This document shows positions 7,809-16,400 of a stretch of 64,000 bases of DNA, piece after piece (the stretch's first letter is position 1; each line of letters opens with the position of its first letter). A program made the position numbers and the translations under genes. Source of the stretch: Lujinxingia litoralis (GTDB taxonomy: Bacteria > Myxococcota_A > Bradymonadia > Bradymonadales > Bradymonadaceae); NCBI RefSeq assembly GCF_003260125.1, contig NZ_QHKO01000001.1:496001-560000 (forward strand). Reading direction: 5' to 3'. Below the pieces are notes generated by a model that made no database searches, had not been told where the DNA came from, and saw only the letters and a program-made list of their open reading frames with translations.

Positions 7809-10487
7809 TTACCTCATCTCGACCTGAACCGGCGCCGCCCAATCCTGCAGCCAGCGCCCCAGCTGCGGCTGGTCACGAAGCCTCCCCAGCTGACCGGACT
7901 TCGGCCCCGACGCAAAGAGCGGCACCATATTGGCCGAATGCGGCCCCCCCAGCTGAACCCGACGGGCGGCCTCCTGGACGATCCAGTCGTACTGAACTTG
8001 CATCATCGGCGCGCCAAACTCGCCCTGCAGCTCGCGAGCAGCAAACCCCTCGGAGTTCGCGATCTCTCCGGCAACCACCGGCAACGAGATACCGTCAAAC
8101 TCGCCACCACAGGCGCGCATCACCCCACAGAAGCCCCGGTGAAAACCATAATGGTTATCGAGCACCGAGAGTGTGTGATCATGATCCGAGGTTGCGATGA
8201 CCAGCGTCTGCCCGTCTTGACTCGCAAACTCCAGCGCCACCCGCACCGCTTCATCAAAATCGTAAACCTCGGCCAGCAGGCTCTCATCCCGTGTTAGCCC
8301 ATGCAGGGCCCAGTCGATCTGTCCTCCTTCCACAACCAGCAAAAATCCCTGGTCCTCCGAAACAAGCTCCTCAAGAGCCGCACCGGTCATCTGCGCCAGC
8401 GTGGGGAGTTCCGCGCGACTCGACCGCTCCGAGGCTGCGGGCAGCCCTTCCTCACCAAGCAGCACCAGGTCCGGTTGCCCGGCGGCAAAGCTCGGCGGCC
8501 AAGACCGGCTCACCGCGTACTCCTGCGCACGAAGACGTTCGAGCCGTTCCCCACCGAAGAATTTCGCACCACCGCCAATGGCCAGGTCCACGCCATGCCC
8601 GCGCCCCAGGCGCTCTCCAAAGCTGACAAAATCGTCGGCGATGCGCTCTTCCTCCCCTCGAGAAGACTGGTGCGCGTAGAACGCCGCCGGCGTGGCGTGG
8701 GTAAGCGACGTGGTAGTCACCAGCCCCACGCGTTTGCCTCCGAGCGCTGCGGTGGCCATCGCCGAACGTACCGGTTGAAGCGCCCCGCCCGCCGTGGCCG
8801 GCGCCATTCCCACCACTCCGACCCGACTTCGCCGGCCACTGGCGATCGCCGTCGCTGTCGCGGCCGAATCATTGACCACCCTGTCCAGGGCATGAGTTGA
8901 GAGCAATGCGCGAGTCTCCATCCCCAGTGTTGCCAGCTCCCCTCGCCCGTACAGCCCGGCGGTCAACGTGGAGAGCCCCAGACCATCGCCCACCATCAGA
9001 ATCACGTTTCGCGGTGCAATCTCTTGGGTGGGCGGCGGCTCCACCCGAGTCGGCTCGGCATGCGCCGCCGCCAGCGCCAACTCCCGCAGCGTGGCTCCAA
9101 GTTCGGCGTTATCTCGGGCCGCGACCACGCGCCGGGCTGCCGGTCCTTCGGCCAAAATCGGCACCATCACCGCTGTATGCGTTGCCGAGTAACGCCCCTT
9201 TCCATCCCAGTAGGCGCGACTCCCTACCGATAAAAAGCCGAACGAGGTCGTCAATCGCGGCTCCCTCATCTCCACCGGTCCGAAGCGCCCCGTATTCGGT
9301 AGCGCGATATGCGTCACGGTGGGAGGCAGCGGGTCCTCCACGCTCTCCGCGTCGTAGCCCGCGGGAACCGAGAGGCGATACGCATGCTCTGCGCCTCCCA
9401 ACACCGAGAGATAGCGATTCGCATAGCCCGGATCCAACACACTGAGGCCCCCGGTCTCATGATCGGCGGTGGCGACCACGAGCGTATCGGAGCGCCCGCG
9501 CGCATACGTCAGGGCATGGGCCACAGCCCGATCCAGATCCAGCGTTTCGGAGACAATCCCCGGACCGTCGAGGTCATGGCCGGCCCAGTCAATCTGGGAC
9601 CCCTCGACCATGAGCACGTACCCCTGCGGCGATTCCCGGTCGAGCACCTGAATCGCCACCTCAACCATCTCCTCAAGCGACATCGCGCGCTCACCGGTCG
9701 CCGCCATAGGCATATCAGAGCGATGCATCAACCCCAGCAGCCCACCCTCACCATCGACCGCGCCCCGGACCTCGTCCGCCGTACGCGCGACGGTGTACCC
9801 CTCTTGCTCAAACACTTTAAACAAGTCGCGCCCATCGGAGCGCTCCTCAAAAAAGCGCGTTCCGGCTCCCAACATCACCCGCGGCTTGTAGCGCAGATAA
9901 TCCAGCGCAATGTCTTCATACTGACTACGATGGGCTCGATGGGAAGCAAACGCGGCCGGCGTCGCATGCGTAATACGACTCGTCGCCACCAAGCCGGTAG
10001 CAATCCCCGCTTGTTCCGCTGCACCAAAAAGCGTGGGAAGCTGATGGGCCGCATCGGCCTCCTGCGCCACGGTCGTGCCCGGTCGAACGGATACTCCCTC
10101 AAAATGTGTCTTGTGTCCGGTCGCCAGTGCGGTCGCCGACGCCGCCGAGTCGGTGGTCACAAACTCATGTTCGTGCGTGGTGGCAAAACCGACATGCGGC
10201 ATACTCAACATCGCCAGCGGCTGGCCGCCGGCATAGGACGCCGCGGTCAACGCGGCGTGTCCCATCCCGTCTCCGATGAACACAATGATTCGGGAGGGGA
10301 CCTCCTGGTAGTCGTGTCGCGCCACAACCTCGAAATCCAGGGGACTGATTGGCGCCGGCCCCTCCTGCATCAGCGACGCTCTATCGCGGCGGGATGACTC
10401 CGGCGACGAAGACTGCACCTTGGGAGTCGACTGACACGCGGCCAACAACGCCAACCCACTCCACACCACCAGACGACGGACCTTCAT
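7809..10487 (-). CDS. Lipoprotein with two fused alkaline phosphatase domains
   Basis: An 892-residue protein made of two complete alkaline phosphatase (PhoA superfamily) domains in tandem. The ATG at 10487 has GAGG just upstream and gives a lipoprotein signal, LAAC with Cys18; the open frame above it is a shadow. Domain 1 has GDG (about 72-74), nucleophile Ser114 in DSAASATA, THATPAAF, EGSQIDWAGH, TADHETGG and a final metal-binding His in THTAVMVP. Domain 2, from about residue 490, repeats every element: GDGLG, NDSAATATA near 540, THATPAAF, EGGQIDWALH, TSDHDH and GGPHSANMVP. Both active sites therefore look intact. The likely role is phosphomonoester hydrolysis at the outer membrane or periplasm. 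No Pho-box-like repeat was noticed upstream. Confidence 0.9.
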   Translation of the reverse strand: MKVRRLVVWSGLALLAACQSTPKVQSSSPESSRRDRASLMQEGPAPISPLDFEVVARHDYQEVPSRIIVFIGDGMGHAALTAASYAGGQPLAMLSMPHVGFATTHEHEFVTTDSAASATALATGHKTHFEGVSVRPGTTVAQEADAAHQLPTLFGAAEQAGIATGLVATSRITHATPAAFASHRAHRSQYEDIALDYLRYKPRVMLGAGTRFFEERSDGRDLFKVFEQEGYTVARTADEVRGAVDGEGGLLGLMHRSDMPMAATGERAMSLEEMVEVAIQVLDRESPQGYVLMVEGSQIDWAGHDLDGPGIVSETLDLDRAVAHALTYARGRSDTLVVATADHETGGLSVLDPGYANRYLSVLGGAEHAYRLSVPAGYDAESVEDPLPPTVTHIALPNTGRFGPVEMREPRLTTSFGFLSVGSRAYWDGKGRYSATHTAVMVPILAEGPAARRVVAARDNAELGATLRELALAAAHAEPTRVEPPPTQEIAPRNVILMVGDGLGLSTLTAGLYGRGELATLGMETRALLSTHALDRVVNDSAATATAIASGRRSRVGVVGMAPATAGGALQPVRSAMATAALGGKRVGLVTTTSLTHATPAAFYAHQSSRGEEERIADDFVSFGERLGRGHGVDLAIGGGAKFFGGERLERLRAQEYAVSRSWPPSFAAGQPDLVLLGEEGLPAASERSSRAELPTLAQMTGAALEELVSEDQGFLLVVEGGQIDWALHGLTRDESLLAEVYDFDEAVRVALEFASQDGQTLVIATSDHDHTLSVLDNHYGFHRGFCGVMRACGGEFDGISLPVVAGEIANSEGFAARELQGEFGAPMMQVQYDWIVQEAARRVQLGGPHSANMVPLFASGPKSGQLGRLRDQPQLGRWLQDWAAPVQVEMR

Positions 10488-10666
10488 CACCGACCTCGCA
10501 CCTGAGCTCCACCACGACACGTGCGTCCAGGAACCACGCGCCTTCTCTTGATGCCTTCCTAGGCGAAATTCCCCGTAGACACAATCACCTGTGCGTGACG
10601 ACATCGTGACAGGCCTCCCCCCTGCGCAAATATATCCAATCGCGGTGCAGGACTCGCCCAGGCGTC

Positions 10667-12295
10667 TTACTTTGTCTGATCCACCAGGCTCAAAAGAACA
10701 TCCTGTGGTCTGGCAATCCCGGTCAGCTCCTCCAGCTCCCGAGCCGCTTGCGGAGCAACACTCTGCGGAGAGAGCAACACGTAGGTCGCCAACGCCTCCA
10801 CGCGTTCCGACTCCCCTCCATCGCCTGGAACCAACCAACGCTCTCGGTAGGTCTCGAACGAGTCCGCCACCAGGCCCACCGATTCGCGCAACACTTCCTC
10901 GGCAAATGCCTCTCTAAGAGCCGCCTCACTCGGGAGAGATTCGGCCCGGCGAGCCAGACCCAGCACCGGCTGAGCGGCGTGCCGGTAGCTGACACTACTT
11001 TTTGCGAACGCAATCCCCTTCTGCTCGTCCACATCGGCCCCCACCACCTGCACCCGGGCGTCGAACGCCCCCTCCAGAGACGCCCACTGTCCCACTACCT
11101 CGTAAAAATGCTCGCTGTAGACCGGCTCCTCCACATAAGGGGGCACCTTCTCCAACTCGAGAAACTGGCGTTCCATACTGTAGCGCGCATCGATAAGCGA
11201 TTGGTGATAGCGGGACAGTCTCCGTTCGGAGCGCTCAATATCCGACTCCACAAACGTGGTCGATTCCCCGTCCCGGGTTCTACGGCGAAACTCCCGGCGA
11301 TACTCCTGAAGCCGAAGCTCCTCCTTCGCGATGTCCCGTTCGAGCTCCAGCACATCTTGTTCACGGCTGATAAGCGCCGACCGCTGACCGGAATGCACAG
11401 GGTTCTCCACCATCCGCGTTCCGGACTGATACTCCTGGGAGCGCTCCTCAACCTCTTCCCAGCGTTGCAGCTCAGCGGGGCCACCGAGCAAGAGAAACTC
11501 ACCCGCGAGTTCAAAGCCCTCTTCGCCGCCAAAGTCCACCGCGGCAAGCGACGCCCTCGCAGGTAAGCTCGCTCTGAGCCCAACGGCATTTACCAACGAC
11601 GGTTCGACCACCTCCAGCGTCCACCCGTAGGCCCGCCGCACCTCGCTCGCGAGTTCTTCGGGCACCCCAACTAAGTCCCCCGACGCCACCAGCGACCGGG
11701 CAACCGCGCCGTAGAGTGCCGCACTCCCTGGACGTCCCTGCTGCTGAGCGGCTTGCGCGCGCTCTTCAAGCACCACCGCCCACTGCCCCTCCAACTCCGC
11801 GATGGTGTCGCCTATCGAATCTCTAAGCTCGGGAAACGCACGCGCATGCTCCAGCGCCACCCGCTGGGCCGCATCCAACACGTCGAGGCCTTGGCGAAAG
11901 CCTTCCCGACCCGCCCGGGAAAGCCCGACCTCCACCATCACGTCCCCATACCTTGCGGCGACTTCGCGGCGAAACTCACCCCCCTTGAGCAAGCCGAGCA
12001 CGGTATCGATCTGAGAAATCACGTTGTACACATCCACCTCCCCCCGGCGGGCAGCTTCCAGCCGCGACAGCGTATCCCGCGAGAGCGCCCGCTCCGCTTC
12101 GAACGCCCGTTGGGCGGCCTCCTGCGAGCCAGGCCGCGCGACCTGGGCGTCGCGATAGGCGCGCAATGCAGAGACGTAGTCTCCCTGTGCAAAGTGTTCA
12201 TCGCCCCCCTTGATCGACCTGCTGTGGGCGCAGCCAATCGACAGCGACAGCACCAAGATCACGACCAACCGATTGAACCGTCCTCGCAGAGACAT
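10667..12295 (-). CDS. TPR-like lipoprotein
   Basis: A 542-residue protein. The ATG at 12295 follows GAGGAGAGG and gives a lipoprotein signal with lipobox SIGC (Cys22). Just after it is a helical repeat, FAQGDYVSALRAYRDAQ, typical of tetratricopeptide units, and the rest is largely predicted alpha-helical with charged coiled-coil stretches (for example about residues 270-350). It lies 179 bases upstream of the tandem phosphatase on the same strand and may be co-transcribed. The family is not recognised; an envelope assembly or scaffold role is an inference from TPR-like lipoproteins in general. Confidence 0.75.
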   Translation of the reverse strand: MSLRGRFNRLVVILVLSLSIGCAHSRSIKGGDEHFAQGDYVSALRAYRDAQVARPGSQEAAQRAFEAERALSRDTLSRLEAARRGEVDVYNVISQIDTVLGLLKGGEFRREVAARYGDVMVEVGLSRAGREGFRQGLDVLDAAQRVALEHARAFPELRDSIGDTIAELEGQWAVVLEERAQAAQQQGRPGSAALYGAVARSLVASGDLVGVPEELASEVRRAYGWTLEVVEPSLVNAVGLRASLPARASLAAVDFGGEEGFELAGEFLLLGGPAELQRWEEVEERSQEYQSGTRMVENPVHSGQRSALISREQDVLELERDIAKEELRLQEYRREFRRRTRDGESTTFVESDIERSERRLSRYHQSLIDARYSMERQFLELEKVPPYVEEPVYSEHFYEVVGQWASLEGAFDARVQVVGADVDEQKGIAFAKSSVSYRHAAQPVLGLARRAESLPSEAALREAFAEEVLRESVGLVADSFETYRERWLVPGDGGESERVEALATYVLLSPQSVAPQAARELEELTGIARPQDVLLSLVDQTK

Positions 12296-12313
12296 CCTCT
12301 CCTCACTTCGAAT

Positions 12314-12346
12314 ATCGCGATTAATAAACCCTCCTGCCATCGCGAT
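12314..12346. promoter_or_regulatory. Two ATCGCGAT palindromes 25 bp apart
   Basis: The 8-bp palindrome ATCGCGAT occurs at 12314-12321 and 12339-12346, just upstream of the TPR-lipoprotein start. A perfect hairpin, CCGGAGTT / AACTCCGG, lies at 12360-12384. Paired palindromes about 2.5 helical turns apart could be an operator, but no clear promoter was found between them. Confidence 0.25.
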
Positions 12347-12401
12347 AGACGCAATGCAGCCGGAGTTCTTCAACTTAACTCCGGAATCCCTTGCTCCAGA
12401 A

Positions 12402-12436
12402 CCAAAAAAGCCGCCCTCCGATAAGGAGGACGGCTT
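12402..12436 (-). terminator. Intrinsic terminator after rplQ
   Basis: Read on the minus strand this is a 12-bp stem (one wobble pair), AAGCCGTCCTCC / GGAGGGCGGCTT, with a 5-base loop, running into TTTTTT. It sits 26 bases after the rplQ stop and ends the ribosomal superlocus. Confidence 0.9.
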
Positions 12437-12461
12437 CTCTGACAATCATGGCGTTCCGAGA

Positions 12462-12908
12462 TCAGGCTTCGACTTCCGCGCCTTCTTCGGTCACGAACTG
12501 ATCGCGGATGTGCTCCGGATAACGCAGCGGCTCGGTGCTCTCAAGCGTAGAGCCGACGAAGGAAATCCGGGAGATCGGCGCGTTGTCGCCCTGGCGGTTC
12601 CCGATCTTAACGATGCGGGTGTAGCCCCCCTGACGTCCGGCGATATCATCGCGCTTGGCCAGGTCATCGATGAGCTTGGAGACAAGTTCCTTGTCACCAA
12701 GACGGGCCAGGAGCAGACGACGAGCGTGCAGGTCGCCACGCTTACCGAGCGTGATCATCCGATCGGCCACACGACGCAGCTCTTTAGCCTTGGTGTCCGT
12801 GGTCTGGATCATCTCGTAGCGAATCAGGCTCTTGGCCAGGTTGTTGAAGAGCGCTTTGCGGTGGGAAGTCTCCCGGCCGAAGCGCCGTGCATTAACTTTA
12901 TGTCGCAT
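12462..12908 (-). CDS. rplQ: Ribosomal protein L17
   Basis: Large-subunit protein L17, 148 residues. The start MRHKVNARRFGRETSHRKALFNNLAKSL is the family hallmark. The C-terminus extends past residue 120 with an acidic tail (EEGAEVEA), longer than the E. coli protein. GAGGAA precedes the ATG. It is the last gene of the locus, directly after rpoA as is usual, and is followed by a strong terminator. Confidence 0.97.
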   Translation of the reverse strand: MRHKVNARRFGRETSHRKALFNNLAKSLIRYEMIQTTDTKAKELRRVADRMITLGKRGDLHARRLLLARLGDKELVSKLIDDLAKRDDIAGRQGGYTRIVKIGNRQGDNAPISRISFVGSTLESTEPLRYPEHIRDQFVTEEGAEVEA

Positions 12909-12960
12909 CTTATTCCTCTCGCGCTTGCGGCATCTCGCCGCGCTTCGCCCGATTCAGCTC

Positions 12961-13971
12961 TTAGCTGCCTTCGGCCGTCTTCTTATCCAACTCTTTCGGA
13001 GGCCAGTTGTCGAGCTTGCTGCCAAGCTCCAGGCTCATCCGCTCGAGGATCTCTTTAATTTCCTTGAGCGACTTGCGCCCAAAGTTCTTCGTCTTCAGCA
13101 GTTCAGCTTCGGACTTCTGGACCAGGTCACCCACGTACTTGATGCCTGCGGTCTGAAGGCAATTAAAGCTGCGGACCGAGAGCTCCAGATCTTCAATGGG
13201 CTTGAGCAGGTTCTCGTTGAACTCCGGAACGTCCTCTTCCACGATCTCCGGCGGCTCAACGGTTTCATCAAAGTTGATGAAGATCGCCACCTGCTCCTTG
13301 ATGATCTTGGACGCAAACGCCACGGCGTCTTCCGGCAGCACGCTGCCGTCGGTCCAGACTTCAAGGGTCAGCTTATCGTAATCGGTCCGCTGGCCGACGC
13401 GCGCGTTGGTGATCTGGTAATTCACCTTGCGAATCGGGCTAAACAGACTGTCGATGGCGATCACGCCCAGGCTGTCCTCTTCCGACTTGTTCTCATCGGC
13501 AGGAACGTATCCACGGCCCGAAGCGACCGTCAGCTCCATACGAAGCTTGCCGTTTTCCCCCACCGTCGCAATGTGGTGGTCGGGGTTGAGCACCTCAACA
13601 TTGTGCCCGGTCTGAATATCAGCGCCGGTCACCGTTTTGGGCCCTTCGACGTCGATGACCACCACCTGTGTTTCGTCGCCATGAAGTTTCAGGCGAAGCT
13701 CCTTGAGGTTAAGAACGATGTCGGTGACATCCTCCTTCACCTCGGGCAGGCTGGTGAACTCGTGCAACGCTCCGTCGATTTTGATCTTGGTCACCGCCGC
13801 GCCAACGATGCTGCTGAGCAGGATTCTCCGCAGCGCGTTGCCGATGGTGATGCCGTAGCCGCGCTCGAAGGGCTCGCACACGAACTTGGCGTACGTGTCG
13901 GTCTTCGAACGCTGATCGATCTCAACCTCGCGAGGTTTAATCAGGTCGCGCCAGTTTCGATACATTTCCAT
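12961..13971 (-). CDS. rpoA: RNA polymerase alpha subunit
   Basis: Alpha subunit of RNA polymerase, 336 residues. The N-terminal assembly domain includes [20 protein letters not shown], through which the alpha dimer seeds beta and beta' assembly. The C-terminal domain from about residue 240 ([15 protein letters not shown]...[10 protein letters not shown]) contacts UP elements and activators. GGAGG sits only two bases from the first ATG but eight from a second ATG at 13965, so translation may begin two codons later. It lies between rpsK and rplQ; rpsD, normally just upstream, is absent. Confidence 0.97.
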   Translation of the reverse strand: MEMYRNWRDLIKPREVEIDQRSKTDTYAKFVCEPFERGYGITIGNALRRILLSSIVGAAVTKIKIDGALHEFTSLPEVKEDVTDIVLNLKELRLKLHGDETQVVVIDVEGPKTVTGADIQTGHNVEVLNPDHHIATVGENGKLRMELTVASGRGYVPADENKSEEDSLGVIAIDSLFSPIRKVNYQITNARVGQRTDYDKLTLEVWTDGSVLPEDAVAFASKIIKEQVAIFINFDETVEPPEIVEEDVPEFNENLLKPIEDLELSVRSFNCLQTAGIKYVGDLVQKSEAELLKTKNFGRKSLKEIKEILERMSLELGSKLDNWPPKELDKKTAEGS

Positions 13972-14001
13972 TGCCTCCGCACCACAGAATCATCAACCAA
14001 C

Positions 14002-14029
14002 GGGCCCAACGCTCCAGGGCGTCGGGCCC
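14002..14029 (-). other. Hairpin in the rpsK-rpoA gap (usual rpsD site)
   Basis: An 11-bp stem (GGGCCCGACGC with GCGTTGGGCCC on the minus strand, one wobble pair) and a 6-base loop. It lies in the 89-base gap where most bacteria have rpsD. There is no T-run, so an RNA processing or stability element is likelier than a terminator. Confidence 0.45.
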
Positions 14030-14060
14030 GAGTGCATCCACCTTTACTCGAGCTCGTCGA

Positions 14061-14450
14061 TCAGACGCGACGACGCTTGGGCGGACGGCACCCGTTATGC
14101 GGCAAGGGGGTCACGTCGCGGATCACGGTCACTTTAAGACCGGCCGACTGCAGCGAGCGCAGCGCCGACTCACGACCGGGTCCCGGGCCCTTGAGGAAGA
14201 CAGAAACCGACTTCAGGCCGTGCTCCTGTGCTTTACGCGCGGCGTCTTCCGCGGCGATACCCGCAGCGTAGGGGGTCGACTTACGCGAACCCTTGAAGCT
14301 ACGCGAACCGGCACTGGACCAGGACAGGGTGTTGCCCGAGGTGTCCGTCAGGGTGACGATGGTGTTGTTAAAGGTCGCGTGGATGTGCGCAATGCCGTTT
14401 TGGACATTCTTACGCACGCGACGCTTGGTTCGTTGTTTCGGCTTAGCCAT
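14061..14450 (-). CDS. rpsK: Ribosomal protein S11
   Basis: Small-subunit platform protein S11, 129 residues, with [19 protein letters not shown] near the N-terminus and a C-terminus ending in [12 protein letters not shown], both family signatures. AAGGAG lies 7 bases before the ATG. The gene follows rpsM, but the next gene is rpoA rather than rpsD. Confidence 0.97.
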   Translation of the reverse strand: MAKPKQRTKRRVRKNVQNGIAHIHATFNNTIVTLTDTSGNTLSWSSAGSRSFKGSRKSTPYAAGIAAEDAARKAQEHGLKSVSVFLKGPGPGRESALRSLQSAGLKVTVIRDVTPLPHNGCRPPKRRRV

Positions 14451-14492
14451 GATCTTTCTCCTTCGCCCGCCGGTCCGCTCAACGCCACAGGG

Positions 14493-14508
14493 GGCCGCTC
14501 TCGCGGCC
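14493..14508 (-). other. GNRA-type hairpin between rpsM and rpsK
   Basis: A perfect 6-bp stem, GGCCGC / GCGGCC, closed on the minus-strand RNA by GAGA, a stable GNRA tetraloop. It is one of several short hairpins in the gaps of this locus. Confidence 0.4.
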
Positions 14509-14565
14509 GCCCGATGACGCGACGCTCACCTGAATCGGTGCGATCGTCGTTTTCTTATCTAAAGT

Positions 14566-14934
14566 TTAGCGCTTCTTGCGAACCATCGCGCGGCGCGGGC
14601 CGCGGCGAGTACGAGCGTTGGTACGGGTACGCTGACCACGCACCGGGAGCCCACGACGGTGACGAAGACCGCGGTAGCAGCCCAGGTCCTTGAGGCGCTT
14701 GATGTTCATCTGAACTTCACGGCGCAGGTCACCTTCGACCTGATAGCCGCGCTCAATCACCTCGCGGATACGCCGGATCTCCAGTTCATCAAGCACATCG
14801 GTGCTCGTGGAGGGATCGACCTCGGCTTTCTCCAGGATCTCTTTGGCCAGCGTGTGGCCGATCCCGTAAATGTAGGTCAGGGCGATATCAACGCGCTTTC
14901 GGCGCGGCAGGTCAACACCAGCAATACGTGCCAC
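14566..14934 (-). CDS. rpsM: Ribosomal protein S13
   Basis: Small-subunit head protein S13, 122 residues. It begins [25 protein letters not shown] and ends [16 protein letters not shown], both conserved. Translation starts at GTG, six bases after AGGAG. It lies between rpmJ and rpsK, the standard order of the alpha operon. Confidence 0.97.
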   Translation of the reverse strand: MARIAGVDLPRRKRVDIALTYIYGIGHTLAKEILEKAEVDPSTSTDVLDELEIRRIREVIERGYQVEGDLRREVQMNIKRLKDLGCYRGLRHRRGLPVRGQRTRTNARTRRGPRRAMVRKKR

Positions 14935-15025
14935 GTTATTCTCCTATCGATCTCTTTGAAATCCGCCGCCTACCAGCGCCTCCTACCTCATACGAGGTGA
15001 AAGCCCGGCGCCGCGAATCAACGTC

Positions 15026-15139
15026 TTAGCCTTGCCGTTGCTTGTGGCGCGGGTTTTCGCAAATCACGCGAACCACGCCTTTGCGGCGGATGATCTTGCA
15101 CTTGTCACACATGGGTTTGACCGAGGGACGTACTTTCAT
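15026..15139 (-). CDS. rpmJ: Ribosomal protein L36 (zinc-binding)
   Basis: A 37-residue protein encoded between infA and rpsM, reading [15 protein letters not shown] through to RHKQRQG. Cys11, Cys14, Cys27 and His32 form the zinc ribbon of the C+ type of L36. Position and sequence leave little doubt. The ATG is at 15139 and the TAA at 15028-15026. Confidence 0.97.
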   Translation of the reverse strand: MKVRPSVKPMCDKCKIIRRKGVVRVICENPRHKQRQG

Positions 15140-15155
15140 CGTCGACTCCTTTGGT

Positions 15156-15171
15156 GGCCTGGTCTCAGGCC
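15156..15171 (-). other. Hairpin between infA and rpmJ
   Basis: A perfect 6-bp stem, GGCCTG / CAGGCC, with a 4-base loop in the short gap between infA and rpmJ. No T-run follows on the minus strand. Confidence 0.35.
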
Positions 15172-15218
15172 CTACAATCCCAGCGTCACGCCCTCTCAGA
15201 GGACGCGGCTGCGTCTAA

Positions 15219-15437
15219 TTATTTCTCGCGGTAAACGATGCGGCCGCGGGTCAAGTCGTAGGGCGAAAGCTCTACGGTCACCGTGTCGCCGGGCAGAATC
15301 TTGATAAAGTGCATCCGCATCTTACCCGAGATGTGTGCCAGCACCTGATGGCCGTTCTCCAACTCCACGCGGAACATCGCGTTGGGCAGCGGCTCGATGA
15401 CTTTTCCCTGAACCTCAATGGCTTCTTCTTTCGCCAT
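15219..15437 (-). CDS. infA: Translation initiation factor IF-1
   Basis: IF-1, 72 residues, an S1-like OB fold that binds the ribosomal A site during initiation. The sequence [15 protein letters not shown], then [17 protein letters not shown] and [11 protein letters not shown], is diagnostic. GAGGAAA precedes the ATG. A candidate promoter lies about 90 bases upstream, so infA-rplQ may be expressed separately from secY. Confidence 0.97.
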   Translation of the reverse strand: MAKEEAIEVQGKVIEPLPNAMFRVELENGHQVLAHISGKMRMHFIKILPGDTVTVELSPYDLTRGRIVYREK

Positions 15438-15527
15438 AGAATCGTTTCCTCGATGATGAACTATGATCTCAACATGCCCTCAATGGGCGCACTCCACCCT
15501 CGCAACCGGGGCATGGCAAGGGGGCGT

Positions 15528-15556
15528 TTCATACACAGTGCCCTGTGGAAAGTCAA
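15528..15556 (-). promoter_or_regulatory. Candidate sigma-70 promoter upstream of infA
   Basis: On the minus strand TTGACT (15556-15551) and TATGAA (15533-15528) are separated by exactly 17 bases. They lie in the 215-base gap between adk and infA. Transcription would start near 15521 and read infA, rpmJ, rpsM, rpsK, rpoA and rplQ. Confidence 0.55.
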
Positions 15557-15652
15557 GCGACACACAACGCACGATCACTGCCCGGGCGCTCCCTCTGTGA
15601 GGAAAGCGACCGCGACAGTTCGATATACCCTTCGATCTGCATCTGATGATCT

Positions 15653-16294
15653 TTATCCGATCACTTTGCAGATCGATTCATTCACAGCATCGGGTGCCTG
15701 TTCTCCGTCGATGGATTCCAGGATCCCCACTTCGTCGTAGAACGCGATCAGCGGCGCGGTCTGAGCGTGATAGCCTTCGAGACGCTTCTTAATGGCCTCC
15801 GGCTGATCGTCATCGCGTTTAACAAGCCCTTGATGCCCGCACGCATTGCAGACGTCATCGGCATCCGGAGGCGTAAACGCTTCGTGGTACACCGCTCCGC
15901 AGGCCGGGCAACTGATTCGCCCGCCGAGGCGCCCGATGACCGCTTCATCGCTGACCACGATGTTTAAGACCGCATCCAGCGTAACCCCCATCTCCTGCAG
16001 GGCTTCGGCCTGGGCGCGGGTGCGGGGGAACCCATCGAGAATAAACCCGGCGCGGGCATCCTCCTCATCCAGGCGATCCCGCACGATCCCGATCACCACC
16101 TCATCGGGCACCAGCTGTCCGGCGTCCATGAATCTGGCCGCCTCCAGGCCCATCGTCGTTCCCTTGCGACGGGCCTCACGGAGCATATCTCCGGTGGAGA
16201 TATGCGGAATCCCCAGATCTGCCGCAACACGTTTGGCCTGCGTGCCTTTGCCCGCGCCTGGTGGCCCGAGCATCATCAGTCGTCTCTTCGACAT
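15653..16294 (-). CDS. adk: Adenylate kinase
   Basis: Adenylate kinase, 213 residues, interconverting ATP, ADP and AMP. The P-loop GPPGAGKGTQ is at residues 10-19, the AMP-binding region has STGDMLREA and the core has DGFPRTRAQAEAL. The LID carries a zinc-binding CPAC ... CNAC set of four cysteines, the long zinc type. It follows secY, separated by a strong hairpin. map, often next to adk, is absent. Confidence 0.96.
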   Translation of the reverse strand: MSKRRLMMLGPPGAGKGTQAKRVAADLGIPHISTGDMLREARRKGTTMGLEAARFMDAGQLVPDEVVIGIVRDRLDEEDARAGFILDGFPRTRAQAEALQEMGVTLDAVLNIVVSDEAVIGRLGGRISCPACGAVYHEAFTPPDADDVCNACGHQGLVKRDDDQPEAIKKRLEGYHAQTAPLIAFYDEVGILESIDGEQAPDAVNESICKVIG

Positions 16295-16342
16295 ACGCTC
16301 CTCGTTGCGCTCAATGTGAGCGCGCTTTTAAATAGCGCAAGC

Positions 16343-16374
16343 GAACAAACCCACCGCAGGCGGTGGGTTTGTTC
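16343..16374. terminator. Strong hairpin between secY and adk
   Basis: A perfect 15-bp stem, GAACAAACCCACCGC / GCGGTGGGTTTGTTC, with a 2-base loop, begins 27 bases after the secY stop. The A-rich and T-rich arms resemble classic terminators of the AACAAACCC...GGGTTTGTT kind. It probably ends or attenuates the spc transcript before adk. Confidence 0.7.
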
Positions 16375-16400
16375 TTCGAGCCTTACGCTACAGCGCGCCC

